Positions 44,516 through 52,743 of a DNA stretch of 64,000 nucleotides are shown here, piece by piece. How positions within the stretch are numbered: the first letter of the stretch is position 1; each line of letters opens with the position of its first letter. The position numbers and the translations under genes were made by a program. The stretch is from an uncultured Sphingobacteriaceae bacterium (GTDB taxonomy: Bacteria; Bacteroidota; Bacteroidia; Sphingobacteriales; Sphingobacteriaceae). Location of the stretch: the NCBI GenBank assembly GCA_946480915.1, contig CAMLLO010000004.1, positions 62,001 to 126,000 on the forward strand. The letters are read 5' to 3'. The notes under the pieces are model-generated. The model saw only the letters and a program-made list of their open reading frames with translations. It searched no databases and was not told where the DNA came from.

Positions 44516-45379
44516 TTAAAAATACTCTATACTCCAGGTTTTTTGCCAGTGCTGATTGCGACTTAAAGCAATTATTCCTTCTTTTTCTTCAATCTTTTGA
44601 CTGTGATTTTCAGAGTCTGGTATTCCGCACCAAGGTTCTATACAAACAAAAGGTGCATCTTTTGCCGCCCAAATTCCCATGTAGGGAAAGCCATCGAAAT
44701 TGAAATGGATACCGTGCTTGTCTTTGGTATTCCTGATAGAGATTGTGGTGGATTTTAGATCTTTAAAAATGATCGCATCCTCATAAAACAAACTTGATTT
44801 TAAAGGAAGCTTTGACTGCTTTTCTAAATACGGCGTAGTGCCGTTTAAAATGTTCCCGTCAAGCGTATGCCTCGCACAAGTTTCTTCGTTTTCAAATTCC
44901 AGGTAATAATCTTCATAAACACTATTTTCAGTTAGCGGAACATTGAACGCGGGATGTGTGCCTATCGAAAAATACATTCGCTCGTCCGACGGGTTCTCCA
45001 CTTCATAACTCACCTTGAGTTTATTCTTTTCAAGAGTATAAAGAATTCTTAAAACGAATTGAAAAGGATAGCTTTTCAGTGTTTCGTTTGTACTTTTCAA
45101 AATAAAGCTGGCACTATCCGATGAAGAATTTTCCAACTCAAATTCAGAATCGCGAGCAAAGCCATGTTTTGCAAGTGTGTACTTTTTGTCTTTATAAAAA
45201 AAAGAATCGTCAATTAATCCGCCTACAATCGGAAAAAGCACAGGCGAATGCCTTGGCCAGAAATCAGCATTGCCGTTCCAAATATATTCCAGATCCAAAT
45301 CTTTATTATACAGGCTATTAAGTTCAGCTCCCATGGGATGAATGGAAGCTATTAAGGTTTCGTTTTCTAAAATCACCAT
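44516..45379 (-). CDS. Aldose 1-epimerase family protein (LacX-like)
   Basis: A 287-residue galactose-mutarotase-fold protein. LIASIHPMGAELNSL opens the fold. SIGTHPAFNVPL near 144 carries a conserved His, and FVCIEPWCGIPDSENHSQKIEEKEGII near 240 carries the conserved Glu. This arrangement is closest to the LacX/YeaD-type branch. The sugar substrate is unknown. It is a single gene divergent from the amidase. Confidence 0.92.
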   Translation of the reverse strand: MVILENETLIASIHPMGAELNSLYNKDLDLEYIWNGNADFWPRHSPVLFPIVGGLIDDSFFYKDKKYTLAKHGFARDSEFELENSSSDSASFILKSTNETLKSYPFQFVLRILYTLEKNKLKVSYEVENPSDERMYFSIGTHPAFNVPLTENSVYEDYYLEFENEETCARHTLDGNILNGTTPYLEKQSKLPLKSSLFYEDAIIFKDLKSTTISIRNTKDKHGIHFNFDGFPYMGIWAAKDAPFVCIEPWCGIPDSENHSQKIEEKEGIIALSRNQHWQKTWSIEYF

Positions 45380-45460
45380 TGATTATCGATTATGAATGCA
45401 AACAGCATTAAGTTATTTTCGTTTCCAAGATATTAAAATGCTTTTATCTTGCAGATAATT

Positions 45461-46267
45461 ATGAACAGAACTCTGGCAATATTTTTATTTCTATCTATTT
45501 CAATTTTGGCTTGCACCGTAACTAAACCATATGGTTCGACAAATAAAGCATATAAAAAGCAAGCAAAAGAGCTTGCGCGCTCGCTTCAGGAACTACCGGC
45601 ATTATCGACAAATAACCCCGCTCCATACCAGGTTGCAACTACAAATTTTAATCTCAGAAAGCCCAATTACGTTATTATCCATCACACAGCTCAAAACGCT
45701 TGTGAGCAAACTCTTAAAGCTTTCACAATCCCAAAATCACAGGTTAGTGCTCATTATGTTATTTGTAAAGATGGTACCGTGCATCATATGTTGAATGACT
45801 ACTTCAGAGCATGGCATGGTGGTATAGCCAAATGGGGAACAATAACCGACATTAACTCTGTTTCATTAGGGATTGAACTAGACAATAATGGCACTGAAGA
45901 CTTTGCTGAAAGTCAGCTGAATAGTTTGATACTTTTGCTGTCGGCACTTAAAAAAACATATAACATACCAGGATCAAACTTTATTGGACACTCCGATATT
46001 GCGCCAACCCGAAAACAGGATCCGAGTGTAAAGTTTCCCTGGAAGAAGTTAGCCGACAATGGATTTGGCAATTGGTACGATCTATTATTGGACACAGTTC
46101 CGACCGGGTTCAATCATATCCAGGCACTCAAAATGATTGGCTATGATGTGAAGGATTCTACCGCCGCGAAAATAGCTTTTAAGCGCCATTTCGTTCAAAG
46201 CGACCTCTCTCCAGACTTTACCACTAACGACAAGGCCATTTTAAACAACCTGGTCAATAAATATTAG
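45461..46267 (+). CDS. N-acetylmuramoyl-L-alanine amidase (Amidase_2/PGRP type), lipoprotein
   Basis: About 268 residues. A lipoprotein signal ends in SILAC (Cys18). The amidase_2 domain spans about 60-215: NYVIIHHTAQNACEQTL supplies the first zinc His, HYVICKDGTVHHML and FRAWHGG the middle, and FIGHSDIAPTRKQDPSVKFPWKKLA the second His and the D/K region. It cleaves the amide bond between MurNAc and stem peptide, like AmpD or AmiD. A C-terminal helical segment (about 220-268) resembles a small peptidoglycan-binding region. ATG 45461 is preferred to an upstream TTG because the signal peptide starts there. Confidence 0.92.
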   Translation: MNRTLAIFLFLSISILACTVTKPYGSTNKAYKKQAKELARSLQELPALSTNNPAPYQVATTNFNLRKPNYVIIHHTAQNACEQTLKAFTIPKSQVSAHYVICKDGTVHHMLNDYFRAWHGGIAKWGTITDINSVSLGIELDNNGTEDFAESQLNSLILLLSALKKTYNIPGSNFIGHSDIAPTRKQDPSVKFPWKKLADNGFGNWYDLLLDTVPTGFNHIQALKMIGYDVKDSTAAKIAFKRHFVQSDLSPDFTTNDKAILNNLVNKY

Positions 46268-46324
46268 TATAGTTTTTATCTATAATACTATTGATAAAAA
46301 ATATGTTTAAATCTATAGTTTAAC

Positions 46325-46354
46325 TTTGGCCAAAAAGATATACGTGTATCTTTG
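46325..46354 (+). promoter_or_regulatory. ahpC promoter, TTTG-N18-TATCTTTG
   Basis: TTTG at 46325-46328 and an exact -7 box at 46347-46354, 26 nt before ATG 46381. A strong housekeeping-type promoter. Confidence 0.75.
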
Positions 46355-46380
46355 CACGGTATTAAAAAAAGATTAATATT

Positions 46381-46926
46381 ATGATAACTATAGGTCAAAA
46401 ATTCCCTTCATTTGAAAAAAAAGCTTGTGTAAGCATTGAAAAAGGTAAAGAGTTCGAAACGTTAACTTCAGAATATCTAACAAATGATGATAACGTTTGG
46501 ACTGTGATGTTCTGGTGGCCAAAAGATTTCACGTTTGTTTGTCCTACCGAAATAGCTGAATTCAATAAAGCTTATGGCGAGTTTCGCGACAGAGATGCAC
46601 GTTTAATTGGTGCTTCTACAGATTCTGAATTTGTTCATGCAGCGTGGAGAAGAGATCACGACGATTTGCGCGATTTGAAATTTCCGATGCTTGCCGATAC
46701 TTCAAAATCATTGGCGGAAGATTTAGGTATACTAGAGCCGGTTGAGAAAATTGCTTACCGCGCCACATTCATTATTGATCCGACTGGTATCGTGCGTTGG
46801 GTTTGTGTGAACGATTTAAGCGTTGGACGTAACGTTAAAGAAGTTTTACGTGTACTTGACGGGTTACAAACGGATGAACTTTGTCCATGCAACTGGGAAA
46901 AAGGTCAGGAAACTTTACAAGGCTAA
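46381..46926 (+). CDS. ahpC: Peroxiredoxin AhpC
   Basis: A 181-residue two-Cys peroxiredoxin that reduces peroxides. The peroxidatic Cys54 is in FTFVCPTEI. Resolving candidates C168 and C170 are in ELCPCNW near the C-terminus, a form seen in actinobacterial-type AhpC that uses AhpD for recycling. That agrees with the AhpD-like gene directly downstream and with the absence of AhpF here. A terminator hairpin lies between the two genes. Confidence 0.93.
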   Translation: MITIGQKFPSFEKKACVSIEKGKEFETLTSEYLTNDDNVWTVMFWWPKDFTFVCPTEIAEFNKAYGEFRDRDARLIGASTDSEFVHAAWRRDHDDLRDLKFPMLADTSKSLAEDLGILEPVEKIAYRATFIIDPTGIVRWVCVNDLSVGRNVKEVLRVLDGLQTDELCPCNWEKGQETLQG

Positions 46927-46947
46927 TATTAAATTGAACTTATGGAG

Positions 46948-46973
46948 ATCCCCGTTCATCGGGGATTTTTTTT
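46948..46973 (+). terminator. Intrinsic terminator between ahpC and the AhpD-like gene
   Basis: A 7-bp G/C-rich stem (ATCCCCG against CGGGGAT) with a 5-nt loop and a run of eight T. It ends 16 nt before the downstream ATG, so it probably sets the ratio of the two proteins. Confidence 0.8.
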
Positions 46974-46989
46974 AACTAGTAATTTGATT

Positions 46990-47574
46990 ATGAGTGAGAC
47001 AACAGAAGTAATAAAAGAGCTGTTAGAGAGTGTTTATGTTGATGGAAATTACCGGAACACGAGTTTGGAGTTGCTTGAAAAAGGTCAGTCGCGTTATGTG
47101 CGGGATCTTAAAGTGAATTTTAATAGTACTTTAACATCAGAGCATTTATCCGCAAAAGAAATTGCTCTTATAGGGATATGCATTGCAGTTAATAACGACA
47201 ATAAAATACTTATAGATTTCTATACAAAATTTGCAGAAGATAATGGCGTTACCGCTGAAGAAGTTGCAGAAGCTGTAGCTTGTGCTTCTCTGTTATCATC
47301 AAACAATATCTTTTACAGATTCAGGCATTTTACCCAAAAGGACAAGTATACCCAAATTCCTGCCCGTATACGTATGCAGATAATGGTAAAGCCTGTAACC
47401 GGGAAAGAGTTTTTCGAGTTGCTTAGCCTTGCTGTATCGGCTGTTAACGGTTGTGAAATGTGTGTGAATGCTCATGAAGATTCTTTGATTAAACTTGGAA
47501 CCACCGAAGAGCGCATCTTTGATGCAATAAGAATTGCATCATTAGTAACAGCTACAGGCAAAGTTATTTTCTAA
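46990..47574 (+). CDS. AhpD-like carboxymuconolactone decarboxylase family protein
   Basis: 194 residues, all-alpha. The AhpD redox motif CEMCVNAHE is at residues 155-163 (C155, C158, H162). AhpD-type proteins reduce AhpC using dihydrolipoamide-linked electrons. I start at ATG 46990 (MSETTEV) because the longer frame from 46942 would run through the terminator hairpin. It lies in the same direction as ahpC, 63 nt after its stop. Confidence 0.92.
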   Translation: MSETTEVIKELLESVYVDGNYRNTSLELLEKGQSRYVRDLKVNFNSTLTSEHLSAKEIALIGICIAVNNDNKILIDFYTKFAEDNGVTAEEVAEAVACASLLSSNNIFYRFRHFTQKDKYTQIPARIRMQIMVKPVTGKEFFELLSLAVSAVNGCEMCVNAHEDSLIKLGTTEERIFDAIRIASLVTATGKVIF

Positions 47575-47710
47575 TGTTTAAACAATTTTGTACCTTCGGA
47601 GCAAGGTTAACCGTTTTAAAGCATTACTGAAATTCCCAATAAAATCAGTGCTATTTTATATCTGATTTAGGCTTTAAAGTAACGGATTTTTAATTGTAAT
47701 TTTAGGGATG

Positions 47711-47745
47711 CCGTCGTATAATTAATTTATACGACGGTTTTTTTT
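47711..47745. terminator. Terminator after the AhpD-like gene
   Basis: An 11-bp perfect stem (CCGTCGTATAA and its complement) with a 5-nt loop and eight T. It separates ahpD from the convergent emrB-like gene. Confidence 0.9.
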
Positions 47746-47746
47746 C

Positions 47747-49294
47747 TTAATGAACGTCTGTCGGGATGTGGACTTTTTTCTTAAACTTTTGTAGAAAAAC
47801 TAAGGGGATCGAGCAAAGCATTATTGCGCCGGCAACCCAATATGCATCGGTATAAGTTAATAACATCGATTGTTTCTTGATAGTTCCTTCAATAGCCTGC
47901 ATGGCAACATGCTGAGCATCAAGTAATGTATAGCCCTTTGCCACAAAGCCTCTAACCATCATATTAAAACGATCTAAAAAAGCGGGATTAGTAGTTTCGA
48001 CATTTTCGATCAGGATATTTCTGTGAAACCCTTGTCTTACATGAATCAGGGTGGTTAATGCGGCAATACCAAAAGAGCCTCCAAGTTGGCGCATCATATT
48101 GTTCAGGCCCGTACCCTGACCCATTTCAGCTCCCTTTAAATCCTGAATAGCAAGAGTTGTAAGCGGAACAAATAATAGGGCCATTCCCGCACCTCTAATA
48201 ACGAGTGGCCAAAAGAAATCGTTCGTTCCCGACAGGAGTGTTGATTGGCTTAGCATGTGAGAAAACACAAAAAATAAAATCATCCCCGTTGCAGCCATTA
48301 GCTGTGCTGGAATTCCTTTCTGAAGCATTTTACCAACCCATGGCATCAGGAAAATAGTCACTAATCCACCAGGAAAAAGCAACTGGCCTGTTTGCTGCGC
48401 CGAAAAGCCTAATAAGTTTTGGCAAAATATCGGAAACACGAACATCGATCCATATAGGCCAAATCCTAAAACAAAAGAAGTAATCATCCCAACAGAGAAG
48501 CTTCTATGGCGCATTATTTTGAAGTTAACCACCGGATGATCAGTGCTAAACTCCCTCCAGATAAATAATAAGAAACCTACAAATGCTGTAGCAGCTAAAA
48601 ACGTTATATAAGGAGTATTGAACCAATCTTCACCTTCGCCTTTTTCTAAAACGGTCTGTAAACTGCCAATGGTGATGGCAAGCAGTAAAATTCCCCACCA
48701 GTCTACAGGCATTCCCTTGCTTTCTTTGGGGGTAGCTTTAACAAAAGTATAAGTAAAGTATGCAGCAAGAATTCCTACCGGGATGTTAACATAAAATATC
48801 CATGGCCAGGAGTGATGGTCTGTTATATAACCACCAATTGTTGGTCCCACTGTTGGCCCAACAACTGCTCCCAGGCCAAATAATGCTGTGGCAGTTCCCA
48901 CTTGGTCTTTAGGCCAGGTTTCCAATAAAATGGCCTGGGCTGTCGATAGTAATCCCCCTCCGGCTAATCCTTGTAATATTCTGAACCAGATTAGTTCATT
49001 CAAACTATTGGCGTTTCCGCACAAGAAAGAAGCAATTGTGAAGAGTATGATAGAAAAAAGGAAGTAATTTTTTCTTCCAAATCGGCTTCCAAGCCAGCCA
49101 GACATGGGCAGAATAATTACGTTAGCAACCGCATAGCCGGTAGTAACCCATGCAATATCTTCAAGCGTCGCTCCTAAGTTGCCCATGATCTGGGGCATAG
49201 AAACGTTTACAATAGTGGTATCAATCAGCTCTAATAATGATGCTGTAATTACTGTAATAGTAATAATCCACTTCTTTAAACCAACTTCGGCCAT
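47747..49294 (-). CDS. DHA2-family MFS multidrug efflux permease (EmrB-like)
   Basis: About 515 residues with some fourteen membrane helices. The DHA2 motifs are present: LELIDTTIVNVSMPQIMGNLG in helix 1, GWLGSRFGRKNYFL in loop 2-3 and GAVVGPTVGPTIGGYITDHHSWPWIFYVNIPVG around helix 5. ATG 49294 (MAEVGLKK) leaves 7 nt after the EmrA stop; a longer frame from 49330 would overlap it by 29 bp. It exports hydrophobic drugs with the EmrA-like adaptor and the TolC protein of the same operon. Confidence 0.94.
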   Translation of the reverse strand: MAEVGLKKWIITITVITASLLELIDTTIVNVSMPQIMGNLGATLEDIAWVTTGYAVANVIILPMSGWLGSRFGRKNYFLFSIILFTIASFLCGNANSLNELIWFRILQGLAGGGLLSTAQAILLETWPKDQVGTATALFGLGAVVGPTVGPTIGGYITDHHSWPWIFYVNIPVGILAAYFTYTFVKATPKESKGMPVDWWGILLLAITIGSLQTVLEKGEGEDWFNTPYITFLAATAFVGFLLFIWREFSTDHPVVNFKIMRHRSFSVGMITSFVLGFGLYGSMFVFPIFCQNLLGFSAQQTGQLLFPGGLVTIFLMPWVGKMLQKGIPAQLMAATGMILFFVFSHMLSQSTLLSGTNDFFWPLVIRGAGMALLFVPLTTLAIQDLKGAEMGQGTGLNNMMRQLGGSFGIAALTTLIHVRQGFHRNILIENVETTNPAFLDRFNMMVRGFVAKGYTLLDAQHVAMQAIEGTIKKQSMLLTYTDAYWVAGAIMLCSIPLVFLQKFKKKVHIPTDVH

Positions 49295-49301
49295 CGAAAT
49301 T

Positions 49302-50339
49302 TTATTTAGTTTGTACCGATACTTTAACACTCATGCCTGGTCTTAATTTAGCCATAAGTGCCTTATCGGCATTGATTTTAATTTTTACTGGAATCCGTTG
49401 AACAACCTTTACAAAGTTTCCGGTCGCATTATCAGGAGGAAGTAGCGAGAATTTAGCACCCGTAGCAGGAGAAAAATTATATATTTTTCCTTCAACTTTC
49501 TGATCGGGGAAAGCATCTATCTTCACATCAACTTTTTCGCCTTCACGTAAATGCTCCAGTTGGGTTTCTTTAAAATTTGCAGTGATAAATAAGCTGTTAT
49601 CATTTACAATATTAAACAGGGTTTGCCCCGGTTGTATTAATTGCCCTTTTTGTATGTTCTTTTTTGACACAATGCCCGAAGCAGGCGCACTTATTAAAGT
49701 GTAGGATAGTTGAAGCTTGGCGAAATCCACATCGGCCGTTCTTTGATCTATGCCCGTATTACTTACTTGCAATTGTGATTTTGTGGTACCAACCTGTTCT
49801 AACGAGGCCCTATACTGGTCTTGGGCTGCGGTAAATGAAGCTTGTGCTGCGTCACGCTCAGCTTTAACCTGATCGAACTGCTGTTGTGTTATTGCTCCTT
49901 CTTTTATCAGATTGATATATCGGGCATAATCTTTATTTACTTTCCATAAATTCACTCTTGCTGCTTCAATGTTTGCTTTGGCAGTAGTTGAGTTTGCTGA
50001 TGTTGCACTTATTTGCGATCTTGAAACCCCAGAAGTTGCCGAAGCTCCTTTTTGTGCGGCCAGCGCTTGCTCAAGCTTTATTCTAAAGTCCCTGTCGTCG
50101 AGTTTTACCAATTGTTGTCCGGCACTTACATGTTGGTTTTCTTCGAAATAAATGGAATCAACATATCCGCCTACCCGGGCAACAACCGGACTTATGTCTG
50201 CATCAATTTGTGCGTCATCGGTGTCTTCATGACTTTGCGAATAAATATATTCTCTTATCCCGAAGGTTGCACCTATAATAAGTACAATCGCCAGTATAAG
50301 GGGAATCATACGTTTAGACTTTTTTTCTTCTTTTTTCAT
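49302..50339 (-). CDS. HlyD/EmrA family efflux adaptor
   Basis: A 345-residue membrane-fusion protein. A basic N-terminus is followed by one membrane helix (about 11-28). The lipoyl half motif ARVGGYVDSIYFEENQHVSAGQQLVKLDDRD precedes a coiled coil at about 85-195, and the second half SYTLISAPASGIVSKKNIQKGQLIQPGQTLFNIV follows. The C-terminal GMSVKVSVQT is typical of EmrA. It lies 1 nt after the TolC stop. Confidence 0.95.
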   Translation of the reverse strand: MKKEEKKSKRMIPLILAIVLIIGATFGIREYIYSQSHEDTDDAQIDADISPVVARVGGYVDSIYFEENQHVSAGQQLVKLDDRDFRIKLEQALAAQKGASATSGVSRSQISATSANSTTAKANIEAARVNLWKVNKDYARYINLIKEGAITQQQFDQVKAERDAAQASFTAAQDQYRASLEQVGTTKSQLQVSNTGIDQRTADVDFAKLQLSYTLISAPASGIVSKKNIQKGQLIQPGQTLFNIVNDNSLFITANFKETQLEHLREGEKVDVKIDAFPDQKVEGKIYNFSPATGAKFSLLPPDNATGNFVKVVQRIPVKIKINADKALMAKLRPGMSVKVSVQTK

Positions 50340-50340
50340 G

Positions 50341-51693
50341 TTATAAGTTGTGTTGTGTAAGTGTTCCGGTAGTTTTTAATAAATTATAGTATGCCAGGCC
50401 AGCATCGGCTTTTGCTAGTTCCAGATTGATTAAGGCCTGGTATAATTGTGTTTCAGCATCAATTCTGTCTGTAGCGGACGCGATGTTATTTCGGTATTTC
50501 GATTCGAGGATTCTGTCATTTTCTTTAGCCTGTTCTATCGATAGCTCAAGAATTTTTATCCTGTCTAACGAGCGACGATAGTTTTGATATCCTTCGTTCA
50601 CTTCAGTTTTAACATTATCAGTAGTTTGTTCTGCATTTAAGCTGGCTTCACTTTGCTGAATGCGGGCTTCAGAAATCTTATTTTTATTGGTCCAAATCTT
50701 ATCGATATTCCAGCTTATGGTCGCTCCAAGGGCCACGGGTGCGAGGAACGATTTTGAAGGGGGAATAAACTTTCCACTTGGATTAATGTAATAAAGATTT
50801 AACCCCGTTCCGATAACAGGTGCATAATCAGCTTTTAAAGACTTGATATTACTTTCAGCAAGTGTTGTGCGAAGCGCGCCAACCTTTATATCCTCTCGAT
50901 TTGTAATCGCCGAATCGACATAGGCGGACAGTGGTTTAATATCTAAAGAGGGATTATCAAATTTTATTTGCACTTCAGTATTTTCCGGAAGGCCGAGAAG
51001 AATATTAAGATTGTAGTTAACGATCTTTTTATTAGTCTCAAGATCAAGGGCTGTTAATTGTACATTGTTTTGCTGCAACTGAAATCGTAAAACATCATTT
51101 TTAGTCACCAATCCCTCTTTAAAGAATTGCTGCGCCTGTAAAAGCTGCTGTGTTACAGCTTCAGCATTTTGTTTAATGATATTTTGGCTTTGTTGAACTC
51201 TGTACAAGTTATAGCAGGCATTTAATATACTATAGGCAATTGCGTCTTGCTGTCTATCCGCATCCAGTTTTGCTACTTCTGTTAAAATGTTCGTTGATTC
51301 TTTAGCATACCTAAGTTTGTTGCCGGCAAATAACAGCTGTTGGACAGAGACGGTTCCTATAAATGCATCTGCACTTGAAGGTAGTTTCAATGCTTTACTA
51401 TCGGGGTCGTTGGATAACTTAAATTCGGAGCTTAAAAAATTTGCATGATTATAAGCATAGCTTGCACTAGCTTTCGGTAATGCTTCGTCAGCTGTTTGAT
51501 GATATCTTGAAATTGCTTCGTCGATTTTTACCTTAGAAAGCTTTAAGGCCTTACTGTTTGACATACCTAATTCAATCGCTTCTTGCACCGACAATACTTT
51601 TGTTTGCTGAGCATGGGAGTTAATTGACGCGAAAAAAAGAAAAGCTAGCGCAGGTAATTTCAAAAAATAACCTTTTAAAGGCTTGTACTTCAT
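50341..51693 (-). CDS. TolC family outer membrane efflux protein
   Basis: A 450-residue outer-membrane channel. A signal peptide ends near NSHAQ (residue 29). Two helical outer-membrane-efflux repeats follow, with long amphipathic segments such as LRYAKESTNILTEVAKLDADRQQDAIAYSILNACYNLYRVQQ. Unlike the RND-linked channel at 33.6 kb, it has no lipobox. It sits between tetR (5 nt) and emrA (1 nt), giving a complete tripartite MFS pump. Confidence 0.94.
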   Translation of the reverse strand: MKYKPLKGYFLKLPALAFLFFASINSHAQQTKVLSVQEAIELGMSNSKALKLSKVKIDEAISRYHQTADEALPKASASYAYNHANFLSSEFKLSNDPDSKALKLPSSADAFIGTVSVQQLLFAGNKLRYAKESTNILTEVAKLDADRQQDAIAYSILNACYNLYRVQQSQNIIKQNAEAVTQQLLQAQQFFKEGLVTKNDVLRFQLQQNNVQLTALDLETNKKIVNYNLNILLGLPENTEVQIKFDNPSLDIKPLSAYVDSAITNREDIKVGALRTTLAESNIKSLKADYAPVIGTGLNLYYINPSGKFIPPSKSFLAPVALGATISWNIDKIWTNKNKISEARIQQSEASLNAEQTTDNVKTEVNEGYQNYRRSLDRIKILELSIEQAKENDRILESKYRNNIASATDRIDAETQLYQALINLELAKADAGLAYYNLLKTTGTLTQHNL

Positions 51694-51698
51694 AATAA

Positions 51699-52325
51699 TT
51701 ATATTTTCCTTAAATGAGCATTTAATAGATCTTGTAAATGTTTCTTCACCCGGGGTTTGATTTCCGTTTCAATAACTTCCTGATCCTGCAGATCTTTATC
51801 CAAGAGCAGGGAAGCAACAGGACTAAGGCTTATCAGGTAGTAGTTAGTGCCGAAAATAGTTGCAACGGTGAGTTCAACATCTACTTCTCTGAAGCTGCCG
51901 TTTTTAATTCCCTCACTTAAAATTTTACGGACTTCATTGGTGTTTTTCAGCATGTGCTGAGTAAGAAACTCGCCGGTTTCTGAACGTTTTTGTAATGACA
52001 TTTCACGTTGTATCAACTTGTGAAAGCAATTTTGAGTTAAAATTTTACCACTGTATATTTCAACAAAGTGGTTTAATTTATCCCATGAGGAGATATCCTT
52101 TTCGTTTAATTCTGTCAGTACCTGATGAAAGCCTTTAAATCTACGTTCAAGAACTCCCTTATAAACTCCTTCTTTTGAGCCAAAGTAATAGTTCAACATA
52201 GCAATGTTTACTCCGGCCTCGCTCGCGATCAGCCGCGTGGATGCCCCGTCGTAACCATGAAGTGAAAAGAGTTTTTCAGCAGTATCCAGAATAAGATCTT
52301 TCTTGTCGGCCTTGATTTCTTTCAT
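51699..52325 (-). CDS. TetR/AcrR family transcriptional regulator
   Basis: A 208-residue repressor. The N-terminal HTH is canonical: KKDLILDTAEKLFSLHGYDGASTRLIASEAGVNIAMLNYYFGSKEGVYKGVLERR (about 7-61). The C-terminal ligand domain is divergent. It is the first gene of the tetR / tolC / emrA / emrB operon, and a perfect 28-bp palindrome lies 5 nt before its start codon. The obvious inference is repression of its own operon until a pump substrate binds. Confidence 0.95.
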   Translation of the reverse strand: MKEIKADKKDLILDTAEKLFSLHGYDGASTRLIASEAGVNIAMLNYYFGSKEGVYKGVLERRFKGFHQVLTELNEKDISSWDKLNHFVEIYSGKILTQNCFHKLIQREMSLQKRSETGEFLTQHMLKNTNEVRKILSEGIKNGSFREVDVELTVATIFGTNYYLISLSPVASLLLDKDLQDQEVIETEIKPRVKKHLQDLLNAHLRKI

Positions 52326-52330
52326 GATGC

Positions 52331-52358
52331 AAAACTAATCAATCGATTGATTAGTTTT
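52331..52358. promoter_or_regulatory. TetR operator: perfect 28-bp palindrome
   Basis: The half-site AAAACTAATCAATC is followed directly by its exact complement with no spacer. It begins 5 nt upstream of the tetR ATG and lies between tetR and the divergent small membrane protein gene. Confidence 0.85.
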
Positions 52359-52406
52359 TAATGATATCGCTGGTTTTTATTTTAATGACATGTTGCCAAC
52401 AATTCT

Positions 52407-52414
52407 TACTTTTG
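52407..52414 (+). promoter_or_regulatory. -7 box (TACTTTTG) of the small membrane protein gene
   Basis: An exact TAnnTTTG match 14 nt before ATG 52429. It argues against the upstream in-frame start at 52390. Confidence 0.5.
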
Positions 52415-52428
52415 GAAAAAAAGACAAA

Positions 52429-52611
52429 ATGGGAGCACAGGAAAAAGATAATCAAGATTACGGACTATATTTTCTTTTGGCGGCAATTTGCGGAATAGCA
52501 ACAGCCTGGGTTATTACAGGATCAATTTTATGGATCTTTGTAGGGGCTCTTTTAGGTTTGCTGACGGCAGGATTGTTTGTTAACGTGATCGTTAAGGGCA
52601 AAAGAGATTAG
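52429..52611 (+). CDS. Small two-helix membrane protein, function unknown
   Basis: 60 residues. A charged start (MGAQEKDNQDYG) is followed by two close hydrophobic helices (about 13-30 and 34-54) rich in Gly and Ala, and a basic end (KGKRD). No family is recognised. ATG 52429 is chosen because a promoter-like box lies within the longer frame. It diverges from tetR, with the 28-bp palindrome between them, so it may share TetR control. Confidence 0.6.
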   Translation: MGAQEKDNQDYGLYFLLAAICGIATAWVITGSILWIFVGALLGLLTAGLFVNVIVKGKRD

Positions 52612-52624
52612 GTTTAAAAAAATA

Positions 52625-52651
52625 AAGCGTCCCAAACTAGCCGGGACGCTT
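52625..52651 (-). terminator. Hairpin downstream of cphA
   Basis: A 9-bp stem (AAGCGTCCC against GGGACGCTT) with a 9-nt loop. On the minus strand it is followed by TTATTTTTTT, so it can end transcription from cphA; it also follows the + strand small gene. Confidence 0.6.
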
Positions 52652-52743
52652 CAACCTAAACCTTATCACAATTAAACCAATTTTACTTGGTTTATATAGA
52701 TAACGCGGTGTATTCCGATTTGTTTTAAAGATTTTATTTTTTT

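Noticed and set aside
52672..52695. Short hairpin AAACCAA/TTGGTTT near the cphA stop
   Set aside because: Only 7 bp and A/T-rich; the hairpin at 52625-52651 is the better terminator candidate.
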